A stretch of DNA of 64,000 nucleotides from Chryseobacterium caseinilyticum (lineage in GTDB: Bacteria > Bacteroidota > Bacteroidia > Flavobacteriales > Weeksellaceae): positions 1 through 64,000 of the forward strand of contig NZ_JACYFS010000006.1 in assembly GCF_014837145.1 (NCBI RefSeq), given 5' to 3'. The translations under genes were made by a program, and so were the position numbers. Positions 17,824-26,828 of the stretch are shown one piece after another. The notes under the pieces are model-generated. The model saw nothing but the letters and a program-made list of their open reading frames with translations, searched no databases and had not been told where the DNA came from. Position 1 is the stretch's first letter. Each line of letters opens with the position of its first letter.

Positions 17824-17877
17824 AAAATTCCAAAAGCTTGATTAAAATTTTAGTTTTTAATTAAAATTAAAAATTCC

Positions 17878-18762
17878 TTAAGAATTAAACCTTTCTGCAA
17901 ACTCTTTTCCAAATTCTTCCAACTTTATGTCTCCTTCAATAACAGAACCATGTTCAATAAAATCTTTCTGTACAACTCCGGTTCGGATTCCTGATCCCAT
18001 TTCTGTATAAAGTTCAGCCATCTCCTGCGGAACTCCTGCGTTAAGCATTCCGCTCAGAGTATCCTGATCTGTGAATTCAACCCATGGAAGATCAGGCTTG
18101 CCGACAGCATTTCCGAAAACTTTAGCAAAATCAGAGGCTGGGCGAACATCACCCACGATATATTTTACATTTTTGCCTTCAGAAAATTTCACCAACTCTC
18201 CGGCGGCAGCTTTGGCAATATCAGTGGGGTGAACTAATGGAATGGAAGCACTTTCCGGGAAATTAGCACCAATAATCCCTGCATTTTTAATCAGTGGAAT
18301 GTCATTGAAAAAGTTTAAGTAAAAATATCCCGCTCTCAAAAAGGTTACAGAGGTATTTTCAATAGTACTGTAAAACTTTTCTATTGAATACAAACTTTTT
18401 ATCGGGCCGTTATCTACTGGAGATTCAACGCCAATACTGCTCAGCATTACGATTTTCTTTACTCCCGTTTTCTTAATTGCTTCTGCGTAATTTTTTCCTG
18501 CGCTGATGGTATTTTCAATAATGTTGATGCCTCCCATATTGGGTGGTGTCATCAGGAAGGCAGCATCTGCTCCCTGAAAAGTCGTGATCAAAAATTCCAG
18601 ATCAGTTATCGACCCAATCGCTGCGTCAGCGCCTAAAGCTGTGATATCATTTCTTTTGCTTTCATCACTGCTGATAACGGTGATTTCGTGACCTCCTTTG
18701 ATCAGTTGTTGTGCAAGTGGTTTTGCTACATTTCCTAATGAACCCGTGATTATAATTTTCAT
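17878..18762 (-). CDS. NmrA-like NAD(P)-binding oxidoreductase
   Basis: The 294-residue cytoplasmic protein begins MKIIITGSLGNVAKPLAQQL, a Rossmann dinucleotide-binding motif (GxxGxVxxxL). It continues with FQGADAAFLMTPP and KIVMLSSIGVES, typical of the NmrA/QOR2 group of atypical short-chain dehydrogenases. Such proteins sense or use NAD(P)H, often on quinones. The start at 18762 is chosen because an upstream extension adds 14 non-homologous residues. It is divergent from an HxlR-type regulator, with overlapping promoters and shared operators in between, a common pairing in which the regulator controls the oxidoreductase. Confidence 0.88.
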   Translation of the reverse strand: MKIIITGSLGNVAKPLAQQLIKGGHEITVISSDESKRNDITALGADAAIGSITDLEFLITTFQGADAAFLMTPPNMGGINIIENTISAGKNYAEAIKKTGVKKIVMLSSIGVESPVDNGPIKSLYSIEKFYSTIENTSVTFLRAGYFYLNFFNDIPLIKNAGIIGANFPESASIPLVHPTDIAKAAAGELVKFSEGKNVKYIVGDVRPASDFAKVFGNAVGKPDLPWVEFTDQDTLSGMLNAGVPQEMAELYTEMGSGIRTGVVQKDFIEHGSVIEGDIKLEEFGKEFAERFNS

Positions 18763-18801
18763 AATTGAAATATTTAATTTTAATGTTGTTATTTCTGAGA
18801 A

Positions 18802-18809
18802 CAAAGGTA
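18802..18809 (-). promoter_or_regulatory. -7 element of the NmrA-like gene
   Basis: CAAAGGTA on the plus strand is TACCTTTG on the minus strand. A TTG (plus CAA at 18830-18832) lies 20 bp upstream as a possible -33 element. Confidence 0.6.
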
Positions 18810-18815
18810 TATTTG
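18808..18815 (+). promoter_or_regulatory. -7 element of the HxlR-type gene
   Basis: TATATTTG matches TAnnTTTG and overlaps the minus-strand -7 element by two bases, so the two divergent promoters are packed back to back. Confidence 0.6.
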
Positions 18816-18840
18816 TACTTACTTTTATACAAGTACTTAC
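18815..18840. promoter_or_regulatory. Candidate HxlR operator, two direct GTACTTAC repeats
   Basis: GTACTTAC occurs at 18815-18822 and 18833-18840, 18 bp apart, the second inside the palindrome AAGTACTT. The pair overlaps the start site of the regulator gene and the -33 zone of the divergent gene. Confidence 0.6.
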
Positions 18841-18855
18841 CCTAAAGTATGTATT

Positions 18856-19221
18856 ATGACAGCCATTAAAGAAAGTTCTACCATTCAGCAGAATAAAAAA
18901 TATGCACTCGGCCTCTGTCCGGTCACGTATGTGATGGAAAAAATCGGAGGCTATTGGAAACCGATCATTTTATATCACCTTTCAACGGGCGATAAAAGAT
19001 ACAGCGAACTCAAACGGTCAATTCCTGCAGTTACAGAAAAGATGTTGATTCAGCACCTGAAACAGCTGGAAAATGACGGTTTAATCATAAGGACGGCTAA
19101 GCCTGTCGTTCCACCTCATGTGACGTATAACCTGAGCGAATCAGGAAAAGATTTAATTCCTGTCATTCATGCAATGGCAGAGTGGGCTTTCAGAGAAATG
19201 GAAAGAGAGAAGGGAATTTGA
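18856..19221 (+). CDS. HxlR family winged-helix transcription regulator
   Basis: The 121-residue protein has the HxlR signature: an N-terminal Cys in LGLCPVTYVMEKIGGYW (Cys about residue 21), then YSELKRSIPAVTEKMLIQHLKQLENDGLI and YNLSESGKDL. Members are redox- or electrophile-responsive DNA-binding dimers, and the single N-terminal cysteine can be the sensor. It is divergent from the NmrA-like oxidoreductase at 17878-18762 and probably represses both genes from the GTACTTAC repeats in the shared gap. A long perfect hairpin follows 20 bp downstream. Confidence 0.92.
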   Translation: MTAIKESSTIQQNKKYALGLCPVTYVMEKIGGYWKPIILYHLSTGDKRYSELKRSIPAVTEKMLIQHLKQLENDGLIIRTAKPVVPPHVTYNLSESGKDLIPVIHAMAEWAFREMEREKGI

Positions 19222-19241
19222 CTTTATTTAAACTAAAAATA

Positions 19242-19288
19242 TTGAAAACAGTTTCGGCGGGCTAAAGGCCCGCCGAAACTGTTTTCAA
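19242..19288. terminator. Long perfect hairpin, bidirectional terminator
   Basis: Two 21-bp arms (19242-19262 and 19268-19288, core TTTCGGCGGGC and GCCCGCCGAAA) enclose the 5-nt loop TAAAG. It lies between the convergent HxlR and M1 peptidase genes. A related hairpin with the TTCGGCGG core lies at 46653-46678. Confidence 0.85.
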
Positions 19289-19300
19289 TAAGATAAATTT

Positions 19301-21682
19301 TTAGTTTTTCTTCCCTGCAGCCTGCATCGGATTTACTTTTCCGTTGCTTGCACCTCTTGTTGCTCCCTGCTGATTTTGTTTGAAGAGCTGGAATTTTGAA
19401 GCTTCGGCTGAACTGTTATCACTGCTCCAGAAATTATTTTCTGTATCAATATCTGCAGTTTCTCTCAAAGGATCCAGTTGAATCGATTTCAATTTTTTAC
19501 TGAAATAATAGGTTCTGGATACCTCCTGCTCATTCTGTCTCCAGATTTGAGCCGAAGCTTTGTCTTTTAATTTGGAACCGTCTTCAAAAGTGAATTCTAA
19601 AATCAATGGCATTACCAGTCCACCCTTGTTGGCGAAATCGATTTGGTAGGCGGTGATATTCTTCAGTCTTTCTTTATCAGATTTGTCTAATGCTGAAGTA
19701 CCTTCAGATTTAAATGTATATTCTTTGTCAGTATTTACTTTTTCCTGTCCACGGTCGTATCTGTAATAGAAATCCTGAAGGTCTTTATCTTTTTCAACTT
19801 CAAAAGTGATAGATTTATCTTCGCGGTTGCGGATTTTTGAGATGTCATCATATTTATTCTGCACCGGTGCATCTGTTTTGTATTTTGTTTCCGAAGAAGT
19901 TCTTGGCGGAGTGTCAAAATCAGGTGTGGCAACAGTCACTTTTTCGATAGAAATGTCTACAGGATCTGTTCCGTAGAACCATCCTCTCCAGAACCAGTCG
20001 AGATCTTCGCCGCTCGCATCTTCCATTGTTCTGAAGAAATCTGCAGGCTCAGGATGTTTGAAAGCCCATCTTTTTGCATACGTTTTAAAAGCTTTGTCAA
20101 AAAGATCTCTTCCCATAATGGTTTCACGGAGAATATTCAGTCCTGTAGCCGGTTTTGCATAAGCATTCGGGCCAAACTGAATGATGTTTTCAGAGTTGCT
20201 CATGATAGGTTCCAGCTGGTCTTTCGGAAGTTTCATATAATCAACAATCGTCCATGCCGGACCTCTTCTCGACGGGAATTTGTTGTCCCATTTTTCTTCG
20301 GTAAGATATTCTGTGAAAGTATTTAAACCTTCATCCATCCAGCTCCACTGTCTTTCGTCTGAATTGATGATCATCGGGAAAAAATTGTGCCCGACTTCGT
20401 GAATAATTACGCCAATCATTCCGTTTTTAATCGCTTCAGAGTAAGTTCCGTCTTTTTCTGTTCTTCCGTAATTGAAGCAGATCATCGGGTATTCCATTCC
20501 GTTGGACGCTTCGATAGACTGTGCTACAGGATAAGGGTAGGGAATGGTAAATTCTGAATAGGTTTTGATTGTATGTGCAACGGCTTTGGTAGAAAATTTT
20601 CTGTATAATCCGTAAGCTTCCTTAGGATAAAAGCTCATCGCCATTACTTTGTTGTTGTTTTCGGGAATCGTCACACGCATTCCGTCCCAGACAAATTTTC
20701 TGGATGAGGTCCATGCGAAATCTCTCACATCCTTAGCTTCAAAAACCCATGTTTTTCTTTGTTTAGAATGGTTTTTCTCTGCTTTTTTAGCTTCATCCAA
20801 AGTTGCAATTTCTACAGGTTCAGTTGCTGTTTCCGCTTTTTGATATCTTGAATACTGTGCTGCAGTAAGTACTTCGCTGTAGTTTTTACATTCTCCTGTT
20901 CCACCAATCAGGTGATCAGCAGGAACATTCATTTTCACTTTAAAATCTCCGAAAACCAATGCAAATTCTCCACGTCCTGTGAACTGATGATTCTGCCATC
21001 CCTGAAAGTCACTGTAAACACACATTCTCGGATACCATTGTGTGATGGTGTACAGATCATTTCCGTCTTCAGCAAAGTTTTCGTAACCGCCTCTGCCGCC
21101 CATTTGCATACGGTTCGGAATATTGTAATTCCAGTCTATTTTAAATATGAATTTTTCACCCTTTTTTAAAATTTTTGGCAAATCAATACGCATCATGGTT
21201 CTGTTAACCGTGTATTTTAAGGGATTTCCTGATGCGTCTGTTACTTTCTCCAAATTCACTCCATAGCCGTTATCTTTTGCTGGAAGCTCAGTTGCTTTCA
21301 GTTGCTGGTCGGTAGTTGCTTTAGGTAAAGTTGAGGAAGACTGGTAATCCGCTTTTTTAACCGTCGACTGCTGGTTTTCATCGAGCTGAAGCCAGATGTA
21401 ATCAAGATCATCCGGTGAATTATTATAATAGGTTACTGTTTCAGAACCTTTCAGATTTCTTTTATCTTCATCCAGATACGCAGTGATGTCGTAATCTGCT
21501 CTGTTTTGCCAGTATCCGTGTCCCGGAGCTCCGGAAGCAGCTCTGTACATATTGGGAGTCGCCAGAATTCCGCCCAGCTGTTCAAATTTATTTCCATGAT
21601 TGCTTCCCGGATTATTAAGGATATTCTGCCCCTGAGCAACAGAAAAGCTGAGAAGGACAAATGCGGTTATTTTGAATTTCAT
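19301..21682 (-). CDS. Exported M1 family zinc metallopeptidase
   Basis: The 793-residue protein has a signal peptide (ending VAQGQ) and a gluzincin catalytic core. The HEVGH motif starts near residue 428, followed after 18 residues by the third zinc ligand in WMDEGLNTF, which is the M1 pattern HExxH-x18-E. The M1 GAMEN-like exopeptidase motif appears as SNGMEYP (near residue 390). The C-terminal 250 residues are less conserved and end with a Gln/Asn-rich tail. It should trim peptides in the periplasm or at the surface. The ATG at 21682 is preferred over a TTG two codons earlier. The HupE-like gene lies upstream on the same strand. Confidence 0.93.
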   Translation of the reverse strand: MKFKITAFVLLSFSVAQGQNILNNPGSNHGNKFEQLGGILATPNMYRAASGAPGHGYWQNRADYDITAYLDEDKRNLKGSETVTYYNNSPDDLDYIWLQLDENQQSTVKKADYQSSSTLPKATTDQQLKATELPAKDNGYGVNLEKVTDASGNPLKYTVNRTMMRIDLPKILKKGEKFIFKIDWNYNIPNRMQMGGRGGYENFAEDGNDLYTITQWYPRMCVYSDFQGWQNHQFTGRGEFALVFGDFKVKMNVPADHLIGGTGECKNYSEVLTAAQYSRYQKAETATEPVEIATLDEAKKAEKNHSKQRKTWVFEAKDVRDFAWTSSRKFVWDGMRVTIPENNNKVMAMSFYPKEAYGLYRKFSTKAVAHTIKTYSEFTIPYPYPVAQSIEASNGMEYPMICFNYGRTEKDGTYSEAIKNGMIGVIIHEVGHNFFPMIINSDERQWSWMDEGLNTFTEYLTEEKWDNKFPSRRGPAWTIVDYMKLPKDQLEPIMSNSENIIQFGPNAYAKPATGLNILRETIMGRDLFDKAFKTYAKRWAFKHPEPADFFRTMEDASGEDLDWFWRGWFYGTDPVDISIEKVTVATPDFDTPPRTSSETKYKTDAPVQNKYDDISKIRNREDKSITFEVEKDKDLQDFYYRYDRGQEKVNTDKEYTFKSEGTSALDKSDKERLKNITAYQIDFANKGGLVMPLILEFTFEDGSKLKDKASAQIWRQNEQEVSRTYYFSKKLKSIQLDPLRETADIDTENNFWSSDNSSAEASKFQLFKQNQQGATRGASNGKVNPMQAAGKKN

Positions 21683-21743
21683 TATCAACAGTTTAAGAAT
21701 TTGTAAATATAATGATAAGTAATTGTAAATTAAATAAAATAGG

Positions 21744-22322
21744 TCAGAAAGGAAGTCTTTCCAAAGTCATTTTCAGCGAAAGCGCAAAAACGCCTGATGA
21801 AATAAAGAGAATCCAGTCTTTTTTGTTGACTTTAAATAAGTTTAAAAGAACAAACATGATCACCAGAATTGCAGCGACGATCACGATCTGACCTAATTCC
21901 AGTCCAACATTGAAACCAAAAAGCGGTACTGCGATGCTCTGGCTCTTCGCAATCATCACACGGGCGGTATTGGCAAATCCCAAACCGTGTATCAGACCAA
22001 AAAATAAGGCTAAATAATAATTGGTTTTGTTGCCTGACTGCTTTTTGTTTTTCATTAAAATATTCCCCAAAGCCGTCAGAACGATGGTTAATGGAATAAG
22101 AAATTCCACCCAATCAGATGGTAAACGCACAATATCCAAAATGCTGAGTGCCAAAGTAACGGAATGTCCGATGGTAAAGGCGGTGATAAGTACAAGAATT
22201 TTTTTCCAGTCGGAATAAGAATAAATAGCGATTAAAGCCAGGACAAACAGTTGATGATCAAGAGCATCCAGAGAAATAATATGTTCCCAGCCCAGATTGA
22301 GATAGAATAAAAAATCCTGCAT
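21744..22322 (-). CDS. HupE/UreJ-like integral membrane protein
   Basis: The 192-residue product has about six membrane segments. The family histidine motifs are visible: GWEHIISLDALDHQLFVLAL near residues 12-31, FTIGHSVTLAL near 56 and FGLIHGLGFAN near 110. HupE/UreJ proteins are linked to nickel or cobalt uptake; the flavobacterial short form is often found beside M1 peptidase and DUF6702 genes and its substrate is not established. It lies 61 bp upstream of the M1 gene on the same strand and is divergent from the DUF6702 gene. Confidence 0.88.
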   Translation of the reverse strand: MQDFLFYLNLGWEHIISLDALDHQLFVLALIAIYSYSDWKKILVLITAFTIGHSVTLALSILDIVRLPSDWVEFLIPLTIVLTALGNILMKNKKQSGNKTNYYLALFFGLIHGLGFANTARVMIAKSQSIAVPLFGFNVGLELGQIVIVAAILVIMFVLLNLFKVNKKDWILFISSGVFALSLKMTLERLPF

Positions 22323-22365
22323 TTCAGTTTCGTTTTTTAGAAAAGCGATTATACGGAAATTATTT

Positions 22366-22373
22366 TAACTTTG
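22366..22373 (+). promoter_or_regulatory. -7 element of the DUF6702 gene
   Basis: TAACTTTG matches TAnnTTTG exactly and lies 68 bp before the start codon. Confidence 0.55.
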
Positions 22374-22441
22374 TCCAGATTCTATTCCTTTTAACAGTTA
22401 TCTGTGAATGTTTTAATCTGTCCTAATTATTAGATAATTTA

Positions 22442-22948
22442 ATGATGAAATCTTCTTACATACTGATTTTTCTAACCCTAATTTTTTTTACAACCTCTTT
22501 TACAGAAAAACACCCTTATCACGTAGGTTCTGTAGAAATAAATCACAATAAAACTTCAAAGACATTCGAAATTACAGGAAGGTTTTTTATGGATGATCTG
22601 GAAAATGCTTTAGGCAAAAAATATGGAAAGCCTTTTCATTTTAATGATCCTCAATATAAAGCTCAACTGAACGAAGCTCTGAAAAACTACAGTGCTGAAT
22701 ACTTTAAACTGAAATCTGACGGAAAATTTTTAAAAGTAAATTTTGTTGGCTACGAAGAAGATCACGAATCTGTTAATGTTTATCTGGAAACAGAATCTGT
22801 CAGTCAGCCAAAAAAAGTGGAAGCTGCTGTAAGCTTCTTATACAATTACTTTGATGATCAGCTCAACATCGTGCATCTCATCGTCAATGGAAACAGAAAG
22901 AGCGAAAAACTGAGTTATCCGAACCGGTACACGTACGGAAATTTCTGA
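22442..22948 (+). CDS. DUF6702 family exported protein
   Basis: The 168-residue protein has a signal peptide (about 1-20) and begins its mature part EKHPYHVGSVEINHNKTSKTFEITGRFFMDDLENAL, typical of DUF6702. These small periplasmic proteins of unknown function commonly accompany HupE-like and M1 peptidase genes in Bacteroidetes, as here. His-rich sites (KHPYH, YEEDHESVNVY) could bind metal, but that is speculation. It is divergent from the HupE gene across a 119-bp gap. A strong terminator follows. Confidence 0.85.
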   Translation: MMKSSYILIFLTLIFFTTSFTEKHPYHVGSVEINHNKTSKTFEITGRFFMDDLENALGKKYGKPFHFNDPQYKAQLNEALKNYSAEYFKLKSDGKFLKVNFVGYEEDHESVNVYLETESVSQPKKVEAAVSFLYNYFDDQLNIVHLIVNGNRKSEKLSYPNRYTYGNF

Positions 22949-22964
22949 CGTATTGTACAACATA

Positions 22965-23005
22965 AAAAAAGCGGCGCAACCTTACAAGTTGCGCCGTTTA
23001 TTTTT
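22965..23005. terminator. Bidirectional terminator
   Basis: CGGCGCAAC (22972-22980) pairs with GTTGCGCCG (22988-22996) around a 7-nt loop, with A and T runs on the two sides, between convergent genes. Confidence 0.9.
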
Positions 23006-23216
23006 AAGGATAAACCTCTTTGAATTTCTCTATCAGATGATCAAGATTGTGACGCTGTACGTACACCGTTTTTACCTCCTCATATCTTGGAGATCTGTAA
23101 AAAACTTCATGGAAATCCATGCTGCCGTTTCCTACTTTTACAATTTTTTCTACATCAATGTTTAATTTCTTTAGCTCTTCTTTTAAGACTTGAAATTCGT
23201 CTTGGATATTGTTCAT
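23004..23216 (-). CDS. Small conserved hypothetical protein
   Basis: The 70-residue product starts with a helical, charged segment (VLKEELKKLNIDVEKIVKVGNG) and ends with HNLDHLIEKFKEVYP. I do not recognise the family. There is no signal peptide or membrane segment. The compositional balance, the terminator shared with DUF6702 at its 3' end and the clean start (ATG 23216) support a real gene. The 366-bp gap upstream (23217-23582) is AT-rich and I see no further feature in it. Confidence 0.6.
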   Translation of the reverse strand: MNNIQDEFQVLKEELKKLNIDVEKIVKVGNGSMDFHEVFYRSPRYEEVKTVYVQRHNLDHLIEKFKEVYP

Positions 23217-23582
23217 CTTTATATTTTGTATTAAGTTAAAAATTTGTCAGTTATTTTGGCTTGTGCCCCTGTTAAATTCAACAGATTGTTAAATTTTTAA
23301 TAAATATAGCAATTTATTTTCGTTTAACCATAGGGTTTGCCTCAAAATTTTAGTTTTAACAGAATTACAAAAACTATACCTAAGTGAATAGGTATTAATG
23401 AAAAGTGAATTTAATGTGAACGGAATGTTAACAAATGCCGGTTTAATCGTATTTTACATAAATGATTCTAAGTGAATCAATTAGTAGAAATTGATGATGG
23501 CAAAGCAGAAAAATGTTCATTTTTTTGTGACTTTTATTTTAACTTCTGTAGATTTAATGCATCAAAGCTGGAAATTAATAAC

Positions 23583-23933
23583 ATGAATTTATCTAAAACA
23601 GTCATTTTAATCACGTTTTCTGCATTATCAAAATCGGTTTTCGCACAGGAAAGAGAGCCGGTCATCCTTGAAGTCAAAAAAAAGACAGACCGTGAGGCTG
23701 GATCAGATAAAAAAGAAAACGTAAAATATTTTCACCAGTTCGGTCTGATGTCACGCAATCACGATGATTTTAAAGCGAAATACGGAGTGACAATTTTTTA
23801 CGAAAACTGCGTCGCTACTCCGCTGCTTTCTGACAGAGCAAAGAAGCACAATCTTGAGGTTGCGCAATATCTTACGCAAAAATATGGTGAAATCTGGAAG
23901 GAAGATTTAGGATTTTTGCCTTACGGATTATAA
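23583..23933 (+). CDS. Small exported protein of unknown function
   Basis: From the ATG at 23583 the 116-residue product has a signal peptide ending SVFAQ, a charged linker (VKKKTDREAGSDKKEN) and a compact C-terminal part with FYENCVATPLLSDRAKKHN and a single Cys. The open frame begins 37 codons earlier, but those residues are Cys/Phe-rich and would bury the signal peptide. The family is not recognised. Its stop overlaps the 3' end of the convergent ABC transporter gene by six bases. Confidence 0.65.
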   Translation: MNLSKTVILITFSALSKSVFAQEREPVILEVKKKTDREAGSDKKENVKYFHQFGLMSRNHDDFKAKYGVTIFYENCVATPLLSDRAKKHNLEVAQYLTQKYGEIWKEDLGFLPYGL

Positions 23934-25679
23934 TTTTTCGTCAACTTCCAGCTCATGTCTGAGCTGAGCTTTGTACAAAGTAGAGTAATAGCCGTTTTTT
24001 TCGAGGAGTTCAAGATGTTTTCCCTCTTCAACGATTTTACCCTGATCCATCACAATAATTTTGTCGGCCTTTTCTATGGTTGAAAGCCGATGTGCGATGA
24101 TGATGGACGTTCTGTTTTTGGTAATTTTTTCCGTTGCTCTCTGAATCAGTTTTTCACTTTCGTGATCGATGGATGATGTGGCTTCATCTAAAATTAAAAT
24201 TTTCGGATCTGATAAATACGCTCGTAAGAAAGATAAGAGCTGACGTTGTCCTAATGAAATTGACGAACCTCTTTCGCTCACCACATATTCGTAGCCGCCA
24301 GGAAGACTTTCTATGAAGTCATCCACTTCAATCTCTTTTGCTCCGGCTTTTATTTTTTCCAAAGTGACGGTTTCATCTCCAAAAGCAAGATTCTCGAAAA
24401 TACTTCCGTGGAAAAGAAAAACATCCTGGAGAACGACACCGATGTGACTCCTCAGATTGTAGAGCTCGTAGTCTTTCAGTTCGACATCATCAATGAAAAT
24501 TTCACCTGAATTAATGTCATATAATCTTGTAATCAGACTGATAATAGTGGATTTGCCCGCGCCTGTTGCTCCGACAATCGCTACAGTTTCTCCTGGATTT
24601 ACCTTAAAATCAATTCCTTTTAAAACTTCCTGTTTGTCATCGTATGCAAAACGTACATCTTTAAATTCAATTTTTCCTTCAAAATGATCTTTGGAAACTT
24701 TACCGTCATTCGGCATCGCATAATCTTCATCCATAATCCCCAAAACCCTTTCAGCACCTACAATTCCCCGCTGTATATTGTTGAAACGGTCTGCAATCTG
24801 TCTCAAAGGACGGATCAACATTGAAATAAACTGGATGAATGCGATTACTACACCCGCACTGATGGTGATGTAGCCTCCGTAAAAAAGCACGAAGCCAATA
24901 AAAAGTGAAGAAATCAATTCCACCACAGGGAAGAAGAGGGAGAATATGAAAACTGTTCTCAGTAAAGCACTTTTCAGGGTAATATTAATGTCATCAAACT
25001 TTTTAAATTCAGCCTGCTGTCTGTTGAAAACCTGGATGATAGGCATTCCAGCCAGCCTTTCCTGAACAAATGAGTTTTGAGTTGATGTCCAAGATCTTTC
25101 ATCCCCAAAAGCCTTTTTCAGTTTTTTCTGGAAAAATCTCGTGATCACCACCATCAAAGGTAAAATCGCAAGAGAAATATAACTCAGATGCACATCCACC
25201 TGAAACATCATAAAGAGGACGAAAATAATTCTCAGAACATCACCGAAAACCATCAGAAAACCATCAGTATACACTGTGGCAATCGTTTCAACATCACCAA
25301 CGGCACGTGTTACCAGCTGACCAATCGGAGTTTTATCAAAGAAAGCTGTTCTGAAATAAATCAGTTTATTGTAAAGCCTTTCACGGATATCTCTGATGAC
25401 ATTTTGCGAAATATAATTGGAAAAATAAACGAGAAAGAAATTTAAAATTGTTTCGGCAAAAACCAATCCCACCAATCCATAGATGTGTTTCATCATCAAA
25501 GCTTTATCTTTCAGTTTCGTGATGTCATTATCCACGATCTGCATCGTAAGATAAGGTCTGTAAGTAGAAACAATGGAAAGTATGATGGAAATAATCAGGG
25601 TAAAAATAAACCAGGTGCGAAACTTCATACCAATGAAGAAAAGCCTTTTTACAATTGCCCAGGTATCTTGTTTTTTCAT
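23928..25679 (-). CDS. ABC exporter, fused membrane and ATPase domains (MsbA/LmrCD type)
   Basis: The 583-residue inner-membrane half-transporter has about six membrane helices in residues 20-310 and an ATPase domain in about 340-575. The Walker A motif is GATGAGKST, the signature is SLGQRQLLS, and the Walker B is ILILDEATSSIDH followed by the switch His in IIIAHRLST. The signature SLGQRQ rather than LSGGQ is characteristic of many LmrCD/YheHI-like exporters that pair with a second half. No partner lies beside it, so it may act as a homodimer or pair with a distant gene. Substrate (lipid or drug) unknown. Confidence 0.93.
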   Translation of the reverse strand: MKKQDTWAIVKRLFFIGMKFRTWFIFTLIISIILSIVSTYRPYLTMQIVDNDITKLKDKALMMKHIYGLVGLVFAETILNFFLVYFSNYISQNVIRDIRERLYNKLIYFRTAFFDKTPIGQLVTRAVGDVETIATVYTDGFLMVFGDVLRIIFVLFMMFQVDVHLSYISLAILPLMVVITRFFQKKLKKAFGDERSWTSTQNSFVQERLAGMPIIQVFNRQQAEFKKFDDINITLKSALLRTVFIFSLFFPVVELISSLFIGFVLFYGGYITISAGVVIAFIQFISMLIRPLRQIADRFNNIQRGIVGAERVLGIMDEDYAMPNDGKVSKDHFEGKIEFKDVRFAYDDKQEVLKGIDFKVNPGETVAIVGATGAGKSTIISLITRLYDINSGEIFIDDVELKDYELYNLRSHIGVVLQDVFLFHGSIFENLAFGDETVTLEKIKAGAKEIEVDDFIESLPGGYEYVVSERGSSISLGQRQLLSFLRAYLSDPKILILDEATSSIDHESEKLIQRATEKITKNRTSIIIAHRLSTIEKADKIIVMDQGKIVEEGKHLELLEKNGYYSTLYKAQLRHELEVDEKL

Positions 25680-25720
25680 TTATAGAATTGACGTAAAGAA
25701 TTGTTTTGAAAAATTCTCTG

Positions 25721-25728
25721 CAAATTTA
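25721..25728 (-). promoter_or_regulatory. -7 element of the ABC exporter gene
   Basis: CAAATTTA on the plus strand is TAAATTTG on the minus strand, matching TAnnTTTG, 41 bp before the ATG. Confidence 0.55.
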
Positions 25729-25900
25729 CGGCTTTAAAATTTTACAGTCTTTATTGAATCATAATTATTCAATAGAATATTTCTAATTGTAAAGTAGGAG
25801 AAAAAACAGTTCGAAACTTTAACTTATTTAAAAAAGGCAGCAAATTTTTAAAAAACCTCACCGCAATATCTAGAAGTCCAGCAAATTCTAAACCACTCAA

Positions 25901-26635
25901 TCACTCAAACTCATATCCCACATCCACCAAATACAATCCATGAGCTGGTGCAGAAGTTCCTGCAGAATTTCGGTTTTTGTTTTCTATAACTTTCCGTACA
26001 TCTTCAGGCTGTATTTTTCCTGCACCGACTTCAATCATTGTTCCTACAATGGCTCTGACCATATTTCTCAGAAAACGGTTGGCGGAAACAGTGAATTTCA
26101 GTTCCGTTCCGTTCTGTTCCCATTCCGCTTTGTACATTTTGCAGAGATTGGTTTTGTTGTCGGTGTGGAGTTTCGCAAAACTTGTAAAATCTTCGTATTC
26201 AAAAAGAATTTTACAGGCTTCATTCATTTTATCTACATCAATATTTCTTCTCCACAGTTGCCACGCAGAATCCTGCGTAAAAGGATTTTTCTCCAGAGAA
26301 ATATAATATTCATAGGTTCTGAAAGTTGCATCAAAACGGGCATGAAAATCATCTTTAACTTTAAAAATTCTCTTAACTGAAATATCTGCAGGCAAAAAAC
26401 TGTTGAGTTTGTGTGAAAGCTGATCGCATAAAATCTGTTCAGTTTCAAAATGAGCAAACATCTTTTTTGCGTGAACACCTGTGTCGGTGCGGCCGGCTCC
26501 GGTTGTTTTAATTTCTTCCCTCAAAATAGTGGAAAGTGCTTTTTCCAGTTCTTCCTGCACGGAAATTTCATTGGGCTGAATCTGGTAGCCAAAATAATTT
26601 TTACCGTTGTATGAAAATTCTATAAAATATCTCAA
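25901..26635 (-). CDS. truA: tRNA pseudouridine(38-40) synthase
   Basis: The 244-residue cytoplasmic enzyme converts uridines 38-40 of the tRNA anticodon arm to pseudouridine. It shows the TruA pattern: N-terminal RYFIEFSYNGKNYFGYQIQP, the catalytic Asp in the GAGRTDTGVHA motif near residue 50, and FLRNMVRAIVGTMIEVG in the C-terminal half. Length is normal for the family. It is divergent from lpxK and in the same direction as the ABC exporter gene, 221 bp upstream of that gene. Confidence 0.97.
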   Translation of the reverse strand: MRYFIEFSYNGKNYFGYQIQPNEISVQEELEKALSTILREEIKTTGAGRTDTGVHAKKMFAHFETEQILCDQLSHKLNSFLPADISVKRIFKVKDDFHARFDATFRTYEYYISLEKNPFTQDSAWQLWRRNIDVDKMNEACKILFEYEDFTSFAKLHTDNKTNLCKMYKAEWEQNGTELKFTVSANRFLRNMVRAIVGTMIEVGAGKIQPEDVRKVIENKNRNSAGTSAPAHGLYLVDVGYEFE

Positions 26636-26792
26636 GGCAATTTTAAATTTAATTTTAAAACCAATTCAAACTAAAGTGAAGATTTAGTCTAAATAATCTG
26701 CGTGTATCTTCCTGCTGAATCGTTCCTGCAAAAATACTCTAATTTGATGATAAAATTTTACAGAATATTTTGAAAACTGACTAAAAACATCC

Positions 26793-26821
26793 TTTGAAAA
26801 GGTTTTAAATTCTTATTTTTG
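26793..26821 (+). promoter_or_regulatory. Consensus promoter of lpxK, nearly leaderless
   Basis: TTTG (26793-26796), 17-bp spacer, TATTTTTG (26814-26821) is a full match to the Bacteroidetes promoter. The ATG of lpxK starts only 7 bases after it, so transcription should begin at or just before the start codon. Confidence 0.7.
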
Positions 26822-26828
26822 CCAACGT

